From: Isochrysis galbana
Taxonomy: Eukaryota; Haptophyta; Isochrysidales; Isochrysidaceae
Assembly (NCBI GenBank): GCA_018136815.1
Contig: CM030931.1
Coordinates: 8,870,805 to 8,934,804, forward strand
Direction: 5' to 3'
Length of the DNA stretch: 64,000 bases
Shown: in pieces, positions 1 through 12,644 of the stretch
How the letters are laid out: every line of letters starts with the position of its first letter
Numbering within the stretch: position 1 is the stretch's first letter
Notes under the pieces: model-generated
What the model saw: only the letters and a program-made list of their open reading frames with translations
What the model was told of the DNA's origin: nothing
Databases searched by the model: none
Translations under genes and position numbers: made by a program

Positions 1-1160
1 GGTGGGCGGATCCTGCTCCGGTCACTCGCCGATAACTTTGAGGCGCAGGTAGCAGTGCAATCCACCGTCTTCCGCGCGCGACCGCCAGGCGCCGTCGCGC
101 TCATCCCTCCCTTTTTGTCACAAGCCCCTCCAGGAGGGGCTCTTGACGCCTCCGCTCCCCTCCCCCAACCCCCTCCCCGCTCGCCACCCCAGTCCTACTC
201 GTACTGCAACATGATCTTTTGGACCATCCTATTTGAGTTCGATACGGTCATCGTGCCCGCGTATTTCCCATTCGTCCTCACCCTTTTGGTCGTGGAGGTG
301 CGTCGGCATGAGAGGGAGGGGGGCTGCGAAGGCGCACCGTGCTCCGGTGTGTGTCGCCGGGTGTGCGTCAGCCTGCGCCTCTCACGTGTGACGTCGTCGT
401 CCCGTGCACCCCCCGCCTTCGCGCGTAGACGTACGAGGGCAACATCCGGGAGGCGGCCATTCTGCTCCTCATTTTCTATCTCGTCGACAACCTGCATTCG
501 ATGGCGCTACAGTTTGTCCACTACCTGGCGTGCGTCCCCGCGTGGCTGATCGACCCCAAGATCAACGGCTTCGCCGCATCGGGCCCAGGCATCAACCAGT
601 TTGTTCGAGGTGCCCGCGTCGACCGTGAGCTGAACACGCTCAATTACATCTACTTGTGGACCACCGGCCTCGGCTTCCTCGTGTTGCTCATCCTAGTTAA
701 GATCCAGATGACGATGCTCTACCTGTGGGTGGTCCCCATCGTCGTGGCGTGGTACTGCCTCGCCTGGCAGGCCATTCCGTACTGCATGCACGGCTGGCCA
801 GTCTGCCCACGGCACACTGGCCCGTGCGTTACGATGACCGCCATCGCCACCAGCCTCGTCTTCATCGCCATCTTTTGCTTCCACCACGCTTGTTTCCTCT
901 TCCCTTGCCTGTGCGCGCCCGAGGTCCCCGGCTACCTCTTCTTCCCGCCCAACGGCCGGATCGACAGTCCGCTGACTGGCGTCTTCGATGCCAATTACAA
1001 CCTCTTTCTCCGACGGTTCGGTGCGACAGAAGGTTGGGATTGCGTGTGGTCGCCGCCCGCCGAGCTCACCGACGAGACCGCTGCGCGAATGCTCGAGGAG
1101 GGCACCGCGCTCAGCCCAATCCTCGCCTTCTTCACCAACGCCATGCAGGGATGGGCGTAG
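1..1160 (+). CDS. Multi-spanning membrane protein, 3' part (three exons seen)
   Basis: This is the C-terminal part of a gene that runs off the left edge. Three exons join cleanly in phase 0: 1-48, 193-297 and 429-1160, with GT-AG introns 49-192 and 298-428. The product has at least four hydrophobic segments: one across exon 2 (FWTILFEF onward), one at the start of exon 3 (AAILLLIFYLV), a long pair after LNYIYLW, and one at LVFIAIFCFHHACFLF. It ends in a soluble tail of about 70 residues. It is rich in Cys and aromatic residues near the membrane. The usual ATG at 501 is internal; the splice sites and the hydrophobic reading frame upstream show that exon 3 starts earlier. I do not recognise the family. 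A transporter or channel-like role is possible but not shown. Confidence 0.6.
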
Positions 1161-2305
1161 GGCCCTGACATGGTATCTATGGCGCGGGCCCACCGATGGC
1201 GATTCAAAGCATGGTGCGCCTTCATAGAAGGCGCGCATGCATTGCTAGCGTCATCTCGCGTTTGCACACCAATTCCGTGAAGGCTGTCGGCGTGGCGCGC
1301 GAACCTCCGTATCAGGCATGCTGTAATCGGTGTAGAGCTGTAGCAGCGGCCTCCCCAAGGCACTTGGCGGGTGCGCTTAAGCGTGACAAGATCGGTTGGG
1401 AATTAGGCAGGGATGCTGAGTAAATGGTGAAAGGGAATGCGTTGGGCTAGATGGTCGGGCGTCGAGCGCAAGTGCACAAGGTTGCGTGGGGCTCCTTGTG
1501 ATACGTGATACCGCAACACCGATTCCATGTCATCGGCCTTACACGGTTTGGTGTGACATTGCATTCTTGTGCTTGTTCGCGGCCTTGTCCTTGGTAGCGT
1601 ATGAAAAATAAGTCTTGTACTCTGTTGTGCATCAGGAGAGAGCGCCATTCCTCATTGCCCATGCACACGTTCGCAGCATTTCCACCCCCCTTGTCGTGAG
1701 GGTTGCTCGCTTTTGGCTTTTGGGGCTTTACTATAAAAATACATAGGAGGTGCCTCAAGCCCCACTTAGACGATGACACCGCACCTCTCGCGATCTTGTG
1801 GTGGAGCCCTGGAGGCCGCAGTGTGGTGGCCCTCGTTGCTCCGTTGTCGCAACCGGAGACCCATCGTCTAGCCCGGTCACTCACTAGGGGGGTGCGAAGG
1901 GCACCATCGGTAATGGGCAAACGAGGACCTTGCAATAAGCTCCCTATAGGTTCCGGTATGAGAGATCAGCAAAAAAAATCCGGGTACGGGGGAAGGAACT
2001 TCTCGTCATGAAAAGAAACGGCCCTTACAGCTCTCTCTCGCGCCGCGAGCTGTCGCTCGAGAAATAAAAAGACTGCGCCTCGAGATACCTGCCACCGTGG
2101 TTCCCGTAGGCGCCTTGAGCCTCTCCCTCCTCATCCCTCTCCTGTCGCCAGCCGCCCCCCTCCGCCCGTTTGCTAACGCAAACGAGTCCCGTTTCTCACC
2201 GCACTCCATCGGGGAGGTTGCAAAACCCCCCCTCTCCCTCTCTCCGTTCTCCTCCACCTCTGCCCCTGCGGCGCGTCGCCATGCGGCGCGCCACGCACGG
2301 TCTGC
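1161..2305. other. Spacer without a supported gene
   Basis: This is presumably the 3' UTR of the preceding gene and intergenic DNA. Open frames here lack coding character and recognisable domains, and I see no repeat or RNA gene. Confidence 0.4.
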
Positions 2306-2329
2306 TCTCATAGGCCGCCCCCCCTTGAA

Positions 2330-2347
2330 AAACTATTGTTATAGTTT
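2330..2347 (+). promoter_or_regulatory. Leader hairpin H2, 5 nt before ATG (copy A)
   Basis: Arms AAACTAT (2330-2336) and ATAGTTT (2341-2347) are perfect reverse complements around loop TGTT. The start codon at 2353 follows after 5 nt. The same design precedes ATGGAGC at 13003 (+), 35590 (-), 44775 (-), 29909 (-) and 48758 (+). Confidence 0.65.
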
Positions 2348-2756
2348 GAACTATGGAGCGTGCCGCGACCGCTCCCGAGCCCCAGGCGACCCTCGCCACC
2401 GCGCCCCACCTGGGACGCCCCATGCCGCCCGAGGCGGCTCGTCAGAAAGCCCTCTCAGAGCCCATCCAGCCCATCCAAACCACGCCCGCGCAAGCTCGCG
2501 GGGTGGCGAGCACTGGCACCGAACAGGTTGCCCCCATGGCTCTGCGTAGCATGCAGGGGGTCTTTGAGACCCCCTCCAACAGTGGGAAACCCTCCCACCC
2601 CAAGAGCACCTCATGTGGGAGGGCAGCTCAGCTGCCCTCCCCATGGTGGAAACCTCTACCATCAGTGCACCCAACATGGGAGGGCACTTCACAACCATCA
2701 ATCTCCTACGGAGAGCAACTTGTGCCTCTGTTTTTCAACATGTTGACTCACTTCTC

Positions 2757-3125
2757 GTTTTCACCCCACTCCTGTGGGCCACAAGAACCTACAACTCAGT
2801 GCCCTGCCTTGGGCCCTCATTCAACACTTGACTCCCTCTCCTACTCTCCCTTCCCTCTAGAACCAACCCAAACAGCACGAACCCCCTCGCCCTCTGTTCA
2901 AAGCACCAAAAATTTCAACTCAAGACCCTTGTTGATACACTTCAGGTTTTCACCCCACTCTTGTGGGCCACAATTACCTACAACTCAGTGCCCTGCCTTG
3001 GGCCCTCTTCCAACACTTCACTCCCTCTCCCACTCCCTCTTCCAACTACAACTAACCCAAGAAGCACAAACCCCCTTGCCCTCGGCTTCAAGCACCAAAA
3101 ATTTCGACTCAAGACCAGAGGGAGG
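2757..3125 (+). repeat. 189-bp tandem duplication inside retroposon copy A
   Basis: Two diverged units start with TTTTCACCCCACTC at about 2757 and 2946. Both carry CAACTCAGTGCCCTGCCTTG and end near CACCAAAAATTTC. The same two-unit structure exists on the other strand near 20660-21020. Confidence 0.7.
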
Positions 3126-3482
3126 ACATGTTTTGAGGCGGCGTCGCTGCCCATGCCTAGCGCAAGGGTATAGCGCCCCCACTCAGACATCTCCTTCCCC
3201 ACAGCTCCTCTCTGAGGAGTTGCTCCTCTCCCTCCCATTAGGCCCCCTTGCCTGCGAGACCAGAACAGGATCTTGGCGTAGGGGGCTGTCTGAGTATGGA
3301 GGGAGGGGCGCTCTGGCTAGCGCAGGTAGAAAGCTAGTGAAGAGCTGGGTGGCATAAGGGGGGAAGGGTGCTTGCGCTTGCCGCGGCAGGGTGTCCTGTC
3401 TTGAGTGAGCGCTAGTCCCGTTCCTTTGCCGCGCCGCGACCCATAAGAATTTGTTAAAAATTAAATCTCATAGGCCGCCCTT

Positions 3483-4297
3483 TGGGGGCTCTCAGAGGGC
3501 CGCCAGCCAGGGCAGCTCAGGGGGCATTGGAGGCTGGGGCTCAGCCCTTGCCCCCCCCTGCCTCTCCCACGCTTGCCTCGCTGGCCCTGGGAGCCGCCCG
3601 AAGCCTTCTGTCTGGCCCTAGCGACCAGGGATGGGGGGGCGGAGTCAGCTCGAGGGCAAGGGCAGGCCCATGCTGGGCGTGGGAGTGCGAGTAACGGCCC
3701 GCGCCCACTAGGGGTCTGGGCCAGAGTCTTGATTGCCCAGCCCCTGCCAGAGGGCAGGGGCTAGGGTTGATTGTACCGGCCCGCACCCCGTGGGGCGTCC
3801 GCGATGGAGAGAGGGGGGCGCGAGGCCCCCATTGACCCCCACTTATAAAAGTAGGTTGGCCAATTGACCCTCACGCTTATAAAAGTAGGTTGCCATGACC
3901 CCTACTCTAAGAGTAAATTGGGTTGCGGCGGTGAGAACTCGGGGGGGTGTTTCAATCCATCCAGAGCCATCTTTCTTACCGTCCACAGCCTACCTCACAC
4001 AGCCCTCACAACCAACGGACTAGAAAAAATTGATATTCATTCATCGCACTGCTATCCGGCACCCCTAGGCGCTCACTCAACCTCTACGCGCCAGTGCGCC
4101 AGTAGTGCAGATGTGAACGACTCGTCGCAGAGGCATAACAAGTGCAACATTGCAGAGCTACGCACCGGAGAAGCTCACCTGATTCAAGGGCACAGCGTGC
4201 ATGGTACAACACCACGGATTTGATTTACGCAGCGTAGACCGAGCGCTGCCCCAAGGGCAGTTCGGCACTGCACCGTGCCGCGTACGGTACGCCTGCT
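3483..4297. other. Spacer with a dispersed repeat
   Basis: Apart from the repeat at 3725-3862, this GC-rich spacer shows no supported gene. A second, degenerate copy of the TTATAAAAGTAGGTTG box follows at about 3875-3893. Confidence 0.4.
3725..3862 (+). repeat. Dispersed repeat R2, copy 1
   Basis: It contains the inverted pair CAGCCCCTGCC / GGCAGGGGCT, then GCGATGGAGAGAGGGGGGCG and GAGGCCCCCATTGAC, and ends in CACTTATAAAAGTAGGTTG. Related copies lie at 35085-35196 (+) and 32447-32560 (-). It may be a SINE or the 3' end of a larger element. Confidence 0.6.
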
Positions 4298-6478
4298 TCA
4301 CACGCGCTCGATGTGCTCGTCGCCGACGGGCACGGGCGCCAAAGAGTCGCCCGCTCGATCGCGCTCAGGAGCGTCGGAGGAGGCCAGACTTGATCGGTCG
4401 GCGGCGATCGGCGGGCCCGACTTCTCATCAGCACTCGAGAGGAGGCTGTTGGACGAACCGGGACTGTCAGGCAATTGCATCGCGTCGGAACCATAGACGA
4501 TGGCAGGCTCCTCCTTCTCGGCGTCTGAAGGCAGCAGCCTCTGCGTCGAGTTAGGTCGCTCCCGTCGCGAAAGCGAGCTGGACTTCTTGGGTGGCGAGCC
4601 CGACGAGGTCGAGATCCCAGTGTGGTAGTATGCGGGCGCGAGGGCCTCATCGGGAGCGCGCGCGCGCGCGGTGTGGCCAGGCGCGTCGCCATCAACCAGT
4701 GTGGACGAGGCGTGTTCGCCACTCGGCGAAAGGTATGTGACGTGAAAGCTCTCGAGCGAGGCAGGGGCGGGCGGCGGCTTGGAGCCCTTGGGGACAAGCA
4801 CCATACGAATCAGGCAGAGGAGGACGAGGAAGAGGAGAAGCGCCATTAGTACGAGCCCCACGATGAGCCCAATACGTGTGCCGCCAACACCGGCGGGCTG
4901 CTCGTTGCCGCCAGCCAGGAAGCCGCCGGCAGGGGGAGGTGAGGGTGTGGGCGTCTCGGCGGGGGCGGGCGACTCAGGTGGAGGGGGGGGCGGCGGCGAT
5001 GGTTTGGGCGGCGGGCGTGGCGGCGGTGGCGGTGGCGGAGGCGAGGGCGGCGGCGGCGGTGGCGCGGGCGGCTGAGGCGGCGGCGGCGGTGTGGGTGGCG
5101 GCCGAGGCGGCGGCGGTGGTCGCTGGGGTAGTGCCTCCGGCACACGCGGTGGAAAGGAGGGCGGTGGGCTGGGTGGCGGCGCCGGCTCGCGGTAGAGCTC
5201 TAGCAGGTGGACCGCGCCTTCACCGCTCGCTCCGACTGCGAGGAGCAGCTCGTCACTCGCGCGCGCGCTGGCCGGCTGCGGCAGCACGGCGAGCGCGGCG
5301 CCGAGGCGCGCCCCAGGAGACGGCGGGGCCAACAGGGCGCTAGAGCCCAGCTGCACCGCCGACTTGAGCACAAGCCCCGTGCCGAGGCGCAGCAGGTGCA
5401 CAGCACCCGTCTGCGTTGGTTCGAGGGTCTGCGAGTTGTAGCCTCCCGCACCGACGGCGCCCGCCACCAGCTCCGTGCGGCCATCCCAGTCCAGATCAGG
5501 CACGGCGGCGAGCGCAGACTCACCGAAGCGTGTGGGCCAGCCGGCTGCATCGGCGGCGGCTGCGCCAGCGCCGATCGGTTCCGCTACCGACGCCAGCGAG
5601 CCGTCGGGCGCTAGCTGCACGAGCCAGACCGCGCCTGATCCGTCGTGCTCGAGTCGGCCGCCGACGGCGAGCTCGGGCACGTCGGCCGCGCCCGACACAA
5701 AGGCGAGGCTCGAAGCGAAGGAGTAGGCTGAGATGGCAGGATGCAGGCGACGCCAGCTCACGAGGCCGCGCGCAGGTGAGAGGTGTAGAACGAAGACGTC
5801 GCCCTGCCGCACAGTGCCGTCTTGACCGTGGTCGACACCACAGGCGCCGACTGCGAGGTCTGAGCCTCCATCTCCGTCAAGATCTGGGAGCGAGGCGAGC
5901 GAGCATCCAAAGAGGTCTCCCCCCACGAGTGAGGGAGCGGGAACCGTATCCAGCCCGGCACGCATCGCCCCAGGTTGGATTGTGCTCCAGTCGAGCACGG
6001 AGAGCGAGGCTGTGTCCAGCTCGAGCAGCGTGAGGGAGCCGGCGAAGGCGCCGGTGGAGAATCCCGGCGCCCCGACGGCGAGGGAAGAGGGCCCCATCCG
6101 AGCGAGGGCGGCTCCAAATGCGGCGAAGGGGGGGAGGCCGAACTGTACGCCATCGAAGTGGGCTTGAAGCACGGGTGTGGCATCGGCGGTGTGCCGCGAG
6201 AGAGAGAGGAGAGAGAGAGAGCCAGAAGGGGGTGGAGGGGGAGAGGGGGAGGGAGGGAGAGGGGGAGAGAGGGAGGGGGGTGATGAGGGGGAGGGAGGGA
6301 GGGAGGGAGGGAGGGAGAGAGGGGAAGAGAGAGAGAGGGAGAGAGAGGCCTCGGGGGCTCCGACTGCGAGGAGGGAGGGGGTGAGGGCGGCGAGAGAGGA
6401 GCCCCACGAGGCGGTCGGCGCCAATGGGCGCAGCACGCACGGCAGGACGAGCGGGAGGAGGAGAGGGAGGGAAGCCAT
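4298..6478 (-). CDS. FG-GAP (integrin-alpha-like) type I membrane protein with proline-rich stalk
   Basis: This 726-residue single-exon protein looks like a cell-surface adhesion or wall protein. Residues 1-23 form a signal peptide. Up to about residue 430 there are FG-GAP-type blades, seen as FG..LA.L..SLLAVGAP, LFGCSLASLPDLDGDGGSDLAVGA and RFGESALAAVPDLDWDGRTELVAGA. The DxDxDG-like loops are typical Ca2+-binding sites of the fold. Residues 431-535 are a Pro-rich stalk (PPSPPPPPPPP), as in hydroxyproline-rich algal wall proteins. Residues 536-562 are one transmembrane helix. The remaining 164 residues are a Ser-rich cytoplasmic tail. A loop of the first blade (about 6190-6350) is a CT-rich microsatellite that stays in frame and encodes Ser/Leu/Pro repeats. 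An intron there is possible but not needed. The role is inferred from the domains only. Confidence 0.75.
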   Translation of the reverse strand: MASLPLLLPLVLPCVLRPLAPTASWGSSLAALTPSLLAVGAPEASLSLSLSSPLSLPPSLPPSPSSPPSLSPPLPPSPSPPPPPSGSLSLLSLSRHTADATPVLQAHFDGVQFGLPPFAAFGAALARMGPSSLAVGAPGFSTGAFAGSLTLLELDTASLSVLDWSTIQPGAMRAGLDTVPAPSLVGGDLFGCSLASLPDLDGDGGSDLAVGACGVDHGQDGTVRQGDVFVLHLSPARGLVSWRRLHPAISAYSFASSLAFVSGAADVPELAVGGRLEHDGSGAVWLVQLAPDGSLASVAEPIGAGAAAADAAGWPTRFGESALAAVPDLDWDGRTELVAGAVGAGGYNSQTLEPTQTGAVHLLRLGTGLVLKSAVQLGSSALLAPPSPGARLGAALAVLPQPASARASDELLLAVGASGEGAVHLLELYREPAPPPSPPPSFPPRVPEALPQRPPPPPRPPPTPPPPPQPPAPPPPPPSPPPPPPPPRPPPKPSPPPPPPPESPAPAETPTPSPPPAGGFLAGGNEQPAGVGGTRIGLIVGLVLMALLLFLVLLCLIRMVLVPKGSKPPPAPASLESFHVTYLSPSGEHASSTLVDGDAPGHTARARAPDEALAPAYYHTGISTSSGSPPKKSSSLSRRERPNSTQRLLPSDAEKEEPAIVYGSDAMQLPDSPGSSNSLLSSADEKSGPPIAADRSSLASSDAPERDRAGDSLAPVPVGDEHIERV

Positions 6479-6480
6479 GG

Positions 6481-6535
6481 GGGGGGGGAAGGGGGGGGGG
6501 GGAGGGAGAGGGGGCGGGGGGCCACCCCCCGCTCT

Positions 6536-6614
<79 letters not shown>

Positions 6615-6770
6615 CCCCTATCTCCTCACTCTCTTCTCTCTCTCGCCGTCGTTTCTCTCTCTCTTCTCTCTCTCTCTGTCTCTGCTCTCTCTGTGTGACC
6701 TCTCTTCTCTTGTCTCTCTGTTCTTGCTCTTTTCTCTCTTCTCCTCTTCTCTTTCTTCTCTCCCTGGCTG
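6481..6770. repeat. G run followed by CT microsatellite
   Basis: A purine block with G runs (6481-6530) switches to pure (CT)n (about 6535-6605) and then interrupted CT-rich DNA. It lies just upstream of the minus-strand FG-GAP start, so it is its 5' flank. Confidence 0.85.
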
Positions 6771-7139
6771 TGGCCATCACACCTTTGATTGTCCTATTCG
6801 ATTACACGGCAGAGATGCGATCCCCTCTCTCTCTCCGTTGGGAACCCCCTCCCCCAATCCGTCTATATCACCTAACCTGGCCTCCCTTTTCTGTAATCCA
6901 CGGGCTCCCGCTCGCGCGCCGTGCGCATCTCCTCTTGTACTCTTCTCTAGAGAAGAGAGTTGGCCACACGAGTGAAGGGCTCGAGGCCCACCGTTTTCTA
7001 ATCTCTCTCTCCTCCTTCTCTTCTCGCTTTCCCCTCTCTACTCTCTGCCTCTCTCCCCAAACGTCCATTCTCTCGCATTCAATCGTCCGAGAACCAAAAG
7101 AGGTGTGACTTGTTTGATAAAGGAATCAAGGGGATAGAG

Positions 7140-8157
<1,018 letters not shown>

Positions 8158-8184
8158 GAGGGAGGGCGGGCGAGCGAATGGGGG

Positions 8185-8300
8185 CGCCCCCCCCCCCGTT
8201 CCTCTTTTTTTTTATTTCTTTCCCCTCCCCCGTTCCTCTTTTTTTATTTCTTCCCCCCCACCCGTTCCTCTTTTTTTTATTTCTTCCCCCTCCCTCCCGC
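8185..8300. repeat. Short tandem repeat of a T-rich unit
   Basis: Three units of about 38 bp each contain CCCGTTCCTC, a T run, ATTTCTT and a C run. Confidence 0.65.
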
Positions 8301-8675
8301 GCGCGTGCGGCCCGCGGAGGAAGGCCACTAGGGAGTAAACCTTACGAAAGCCATCGGCGGCACGGACGGTCGCGCATAGTGCGCAAAGTGCCGAGCGCGA
8401 GTCTCCTACGAGCCTGGTCACTCACTCTTTTCTTCACCACTACCACCACAAGTCCGCCATTGGCATTGAAAAAAAAAGGGTTAGGGTTAGGGTTAGGTGG
8501 TAGGTGGTTCGGTGTTCGGTTTCTGGCCGATTTTAGATTTTAGGGGGTGTCGTTTTCAGTGGTAGGTGGAGGGGGGTGCCCTGAACGGGCTCAACGGGAG
8601 CACGGGCACGGGGAAAACGAAAGCCAATGGCCAAGGGCCAATGGCGGGCAATTGATTGGCAATTGTCATTTTGTC

Positions 8676-9694
8676 GCATTCGCGAATCGACACTCGTTAG
8701 GCTTCTCGCTTCTCTTCGCTCTTCGCTCTTCGTCGCTCGGTATTTATATTTATGGTCATACTTATACTTCTCTGCTTTCTCTCGTTCTCGGTCAAAAGCT
8801 TCGCGCTTGGACGCATGGGATCTTGGGTAGTGGAGCGCCCTCTCTCTTTCCCTCGATGAGAAGGAAGTTTCCCCACCCTTCTTCCTCCTAGACGCCTCGC
8901 AGATAGGTTTAATTTGCTATCTCCCCTGCGTTTCTTTATCTGCTTCTGGGGGCAATCAGGTTTAATTTGCAATCTCTTCGCATCTCCCCCTTAGGCACAC
9001 CGCATCTCTCTCGTCTTATTCGATAAGTCTTTTGGAATCCTGTGCGGCAGGATTGCCCCTCGTTTCCGTTATGGTGCGATTCCCCTTCCAGACGGGATCG
9101 CCGACAGATCGCCTTCTGATGATCGTCGTCCGTCGTCGTCTGGCCGGAGTGTTTGGGTTTGATTTTAGTCGAGTTACGTGAGAAAGTCGTGGGGCGAGTG
9201 TCGGAGTATTTTCCTGGGTGTCGTTGTCCGTCTGTCCGTCGTCCTGTCGTCAGTCGTCATCCGTCGCTCTCGTTCTCGTCGCTCTCGCTCTCGCTCTCGT
9301 AACACTCATACCCTACAATCTCTCCTCGCCTCGCCAGCCCCTGCCAACACAGCCCTCGTCTCACTCGCCCTCGCCTCTCGCCGCTCGTTCGATGTCGCTC
9401 TCGCCGCCGTCCTCGCCCTCGCCCAAGCCCGCCTGCCCGCCTTCCTCTGCTGACGGGCTTCAGCCCGTCAGCACCTCCGAAGTCGTCCCCTCAGCCGCGC
9501 CTGCCGCCGGCATGCCTCCTTCCTCATTGCCATCAGGCCCCATGGGCCATCCCAATTCGTCAGGTGTAGAATCCTTCCCGGTGCGTCCCGCGCTGGACGT
9601 CTCAATGGGGGTCTTCTCCCCCACCTCTGCAACGTCGGGCATCATGCCTCCCCTCTGGACGGACATCCACCACCACCTTCGCAGTGGAAGGTGA
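8676..9694 (+). mobile_element. Retroelement-like leader with short Pro/Ser-rich ORF
   Basis: The stretch GGTTTAATTTGCTATCTCCC at 8906 is also found in the 763-bp direct repeats (42841 and, with one change, 43942), and a second variant follows at 8959. Downstream are Pro/Ser-rich codons from an ATG at 9392 to a stop at 9694. The layout, a long T/C-rich leader then a Pro/Ser-rich first ORF, resembles the leader plus ORF at 42.4-43.5 kb. Mobile origin is inferred from these shared pieces; no reverse transcriptase is present here. Confidence 0.35.
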
Positions 9695-10461
<767 letters not shown>

Positions 10462-10797
10462 ACGGTGTGTTGCTGGTCATGTTTTCTTTCATCAGGAGAG
10501 AGAGAGAGAGGAGGGAGAACCACCAGTGGCGAGGGGGCGGAATTGAAGAAGAGAAGTGATGTAATACTTAGTAAACTAAGATGTTGCTTGCGGCGGGGGA
10601 TCCGGGGGCGAGGACGGGAGGAAGAACAGGGAGAGAGTTGGTGGGGGAGGAGGGCAGATAAAAGTAGACGGAGAAAGAGAGAAGAGTAACGGGGGCGGTG
10701 CGAGCAACAGAGAGAGAGGGGGAGGGAGGGAGGGAGAGAGAGAGAGAGCGAGAGGGAGGGAGGGAGGGAGGGAGGAGGGAGAGAGAGAGCCTCGCCG

Positions 10798-12644
10798 ATG
10801 TCTGCGCGGACGTTCGACGTGTCCTCCACCCGCCGCCGTGCCTCCCCCCCTTCGCCCTCTCCCCTCCTCCGTGTGGATGCCCAGTGGGAGACTTCCCCTC
10901 AGCTCTCACAGGAGAGGGAGGAGGGAGGCGAGAGAGAGGGGTGGGAGGGGAGAGGGGAGAGAGGGGAGAGGAGCAGGGAGCTCCGGCGCGAGGAGGGGGA
11001 AGCCGGGGGGGGCGAGGAGAGGGTAGAGGGGGCGCCCCCTGCTGCTCTGGCTGATCGGCCGTCCGCGGATGGTGTGGGGGAAGAGGAGGAGTGGAATGGG
11101 GAAGGAGAGGGAGAGGGGCTGTGGCGGAGAGCGCCGCCTCTAGTGGGGGAGGCGAGGGAAGAGGGCCAGGAGGGGGAGGAGGAGGAGGAAGGAGGTGCGT
11201 GGGGGGACACGAGCGAGCTCAGCCAGAAAAAGTCCATCGGTGGGATGAGCGAACTCATCAGGGCGATAGGACAGAATCCGGCCAAGCTCGGCCAAGGGGT
11301 CGACCTCGACGACCAGCAGGAGAAGCCCGTCGCAGAGGTGCGCTGCCGCCGGTGGTCCTCCCTCCGCCCGCGCACGATGCTAGACGCGCCAGCACCCTCC
11401 ACCTCGCCCAACCCCGCAGGCCTTTTCGCCAGAAGAAGATCTTGCGCTCGACGCGATGGAGGCACTCTTACCACCCGAGCTGCTTGCCTCGACGAACCGC
11501 GAGACGCGGCTCATCTGCCTACGCGGCCGCAAGTATGATCCGCGCCGCGCGGCCAGTTTGCTCCCGAACTTCCTGGCGGTGCGCCGGGAGCTCTTTGGCG
11601 ACGCGCCGCACGTGGGATCGGAGGGCGCCGTGCGCGAGCAGCTAGAGAAGGATGTACGCAGCCTCAAGGTGAGAGCCTAGGTTTCTCCTCGGGGCGCGCG
11701 GAGCGCACGACAGTGCGCCACCGCGCGAGGGGTCGGTCTGCGCTCTCTGAGACCTGGCTGCCACCCATCGTCGCCCTACTCTCAGCTTACGGCTCTCGGC
11801 AAGCTCCCATCGGGCCACACCGTCCTTGCGTTCCGCCTGCGCCTGCACGACCCCAAGGAATCGTCGCCACTCGACCTGGCGCGCTTGTTCTACTTGACGC
11901 TCATCAAAGTGCTGCGCTCGGACACCGATGCCCAGCGCCACGGCATCATCGTTCTCGGTGGGCTGCCCACGACGGGCCAGCAAGCCGTGTGCGTCCCTAA
12001 GCTGCACCGCTGGGGCCCCTTGGCGCTCCGCTCGTTTGGCGACCTGCGACTGCAGCCTTCACGTGATGGTCCGTGCCGCACGTATGATTGTGACAGGTGA
12101 CCAGACGAGCGTCGGGTTCAAGAATTTCGATCCTCGCGCTCCCAAGTTTGTGTTCGGCCAGCTCCTGCCGCGCATGCCTGTCCGCGTCGCACGCATCGTC
12201 CTTTTCAACCCGCCGTGGGTCTTTGGAAAGGCGCGCGCTAGCTCTGGGCCTCTCGCTGATGGGCCGCCGCAGCATCAGCCTCCGCTCCTTCCGTCTTCGG
12301 GCCCTTAGCACCCATGTGCTTCACACTTTCTCGGCTGCCTTGCGAGCGGCCCACTCTAGACACGCGGCCCTGCGACGCGCCTGGCCCTCAAATCCTGCAC
12401 ACCGCGTTCGAGCAGCCGCCTACCCCCTCGCCGCACACGCTATGCCTGCTCACAGGTGATACTGCCGGTCTTCCTCTCGTTGATGTCAAAAAAGCTGCGC
12501 AAGCGAATCACGATCGTGGCATCCAAGGATCCGCACAAACTGCACTCGATGCTGACGCCCGCCGCCTTGTCGGCAGAGTACGGCGGCGTCCTTGGCTTTG
12601 ACCGTGCAGCGTACACCGCCACCTTGCTCGCTGCGCCTCTCTAG
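10798..12644 (+). CDS. CRAL-TRIO (Sec14-like) lipid-transfer protein, five exons
   Basis: Five exons join with matching phases: 10798-11337, 11420-11668, 11786-11957, 12097-12230 and 12456-12644, giving 427 residues. Residues 1-180 are an acidic, Glu/Gly-rich leader of low complexity. Exon 2 holds the CRAL-TRIO N-terminal helices (LICLRGRKYDPRRAASLLPN). Exons 3-5 hold the lipid-binding fold, with LARLFYLTLIKVLRSDTDAQ, GIIVLGDQTSVGFKNFDPR, VRVARIVLFNPPWVFG, LRKRITIVASKDPHKLHSML and LSAEYGGVLGFD. The family carries phosphoinositides, tocopherols or similar lipids between membranes; the ligand cannot be told from the sequence. The fourth intron (12231-12455) has a GC donor (AAG/GCGCGC) while the others are GT-AG. 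The start at 10798 is the first ATG after the GA repeats. Confidence 0.85.

Larger units (their letters stand above)
2306..3480 (+). mobile_element. Non-autonomous retroposon (copy A) with 15-bp target duplication
   Basis: The same 15 bp, TCTCATAGGCCGCCC, stand at 2306-2320 and 3466-3480, as expected for a target-site duplication. The insert between them (2321-3465) begins a few bases before a perfect hairpin (2330-2347), has an ATG at 2353 and ends in an A/T-rich stretch. It holds an open frame to 3357 whose Pro/Ser-rich product starts MERAATAPEPQ. A segment around 2640-2690 (PMVETSTISAP.MGGHF) recurs at 21.1 kb and at 42.0 kb, where it belongs to a LINE ORF1-like frame. The body carries a 189-bp tandem duplication. 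The part from 2640 to 3235 is repeated in inverse orientation at 20540-21130. It is most likely a LINE-derived retroposon moved by LINE machinery. Confidence 0.7.

Noticed and set aside
8480-8503. Telomere at GGGTTAGGGTTAGGGTTAGG
   Set aside because: Only three units; too short to be more than an interstitial word.
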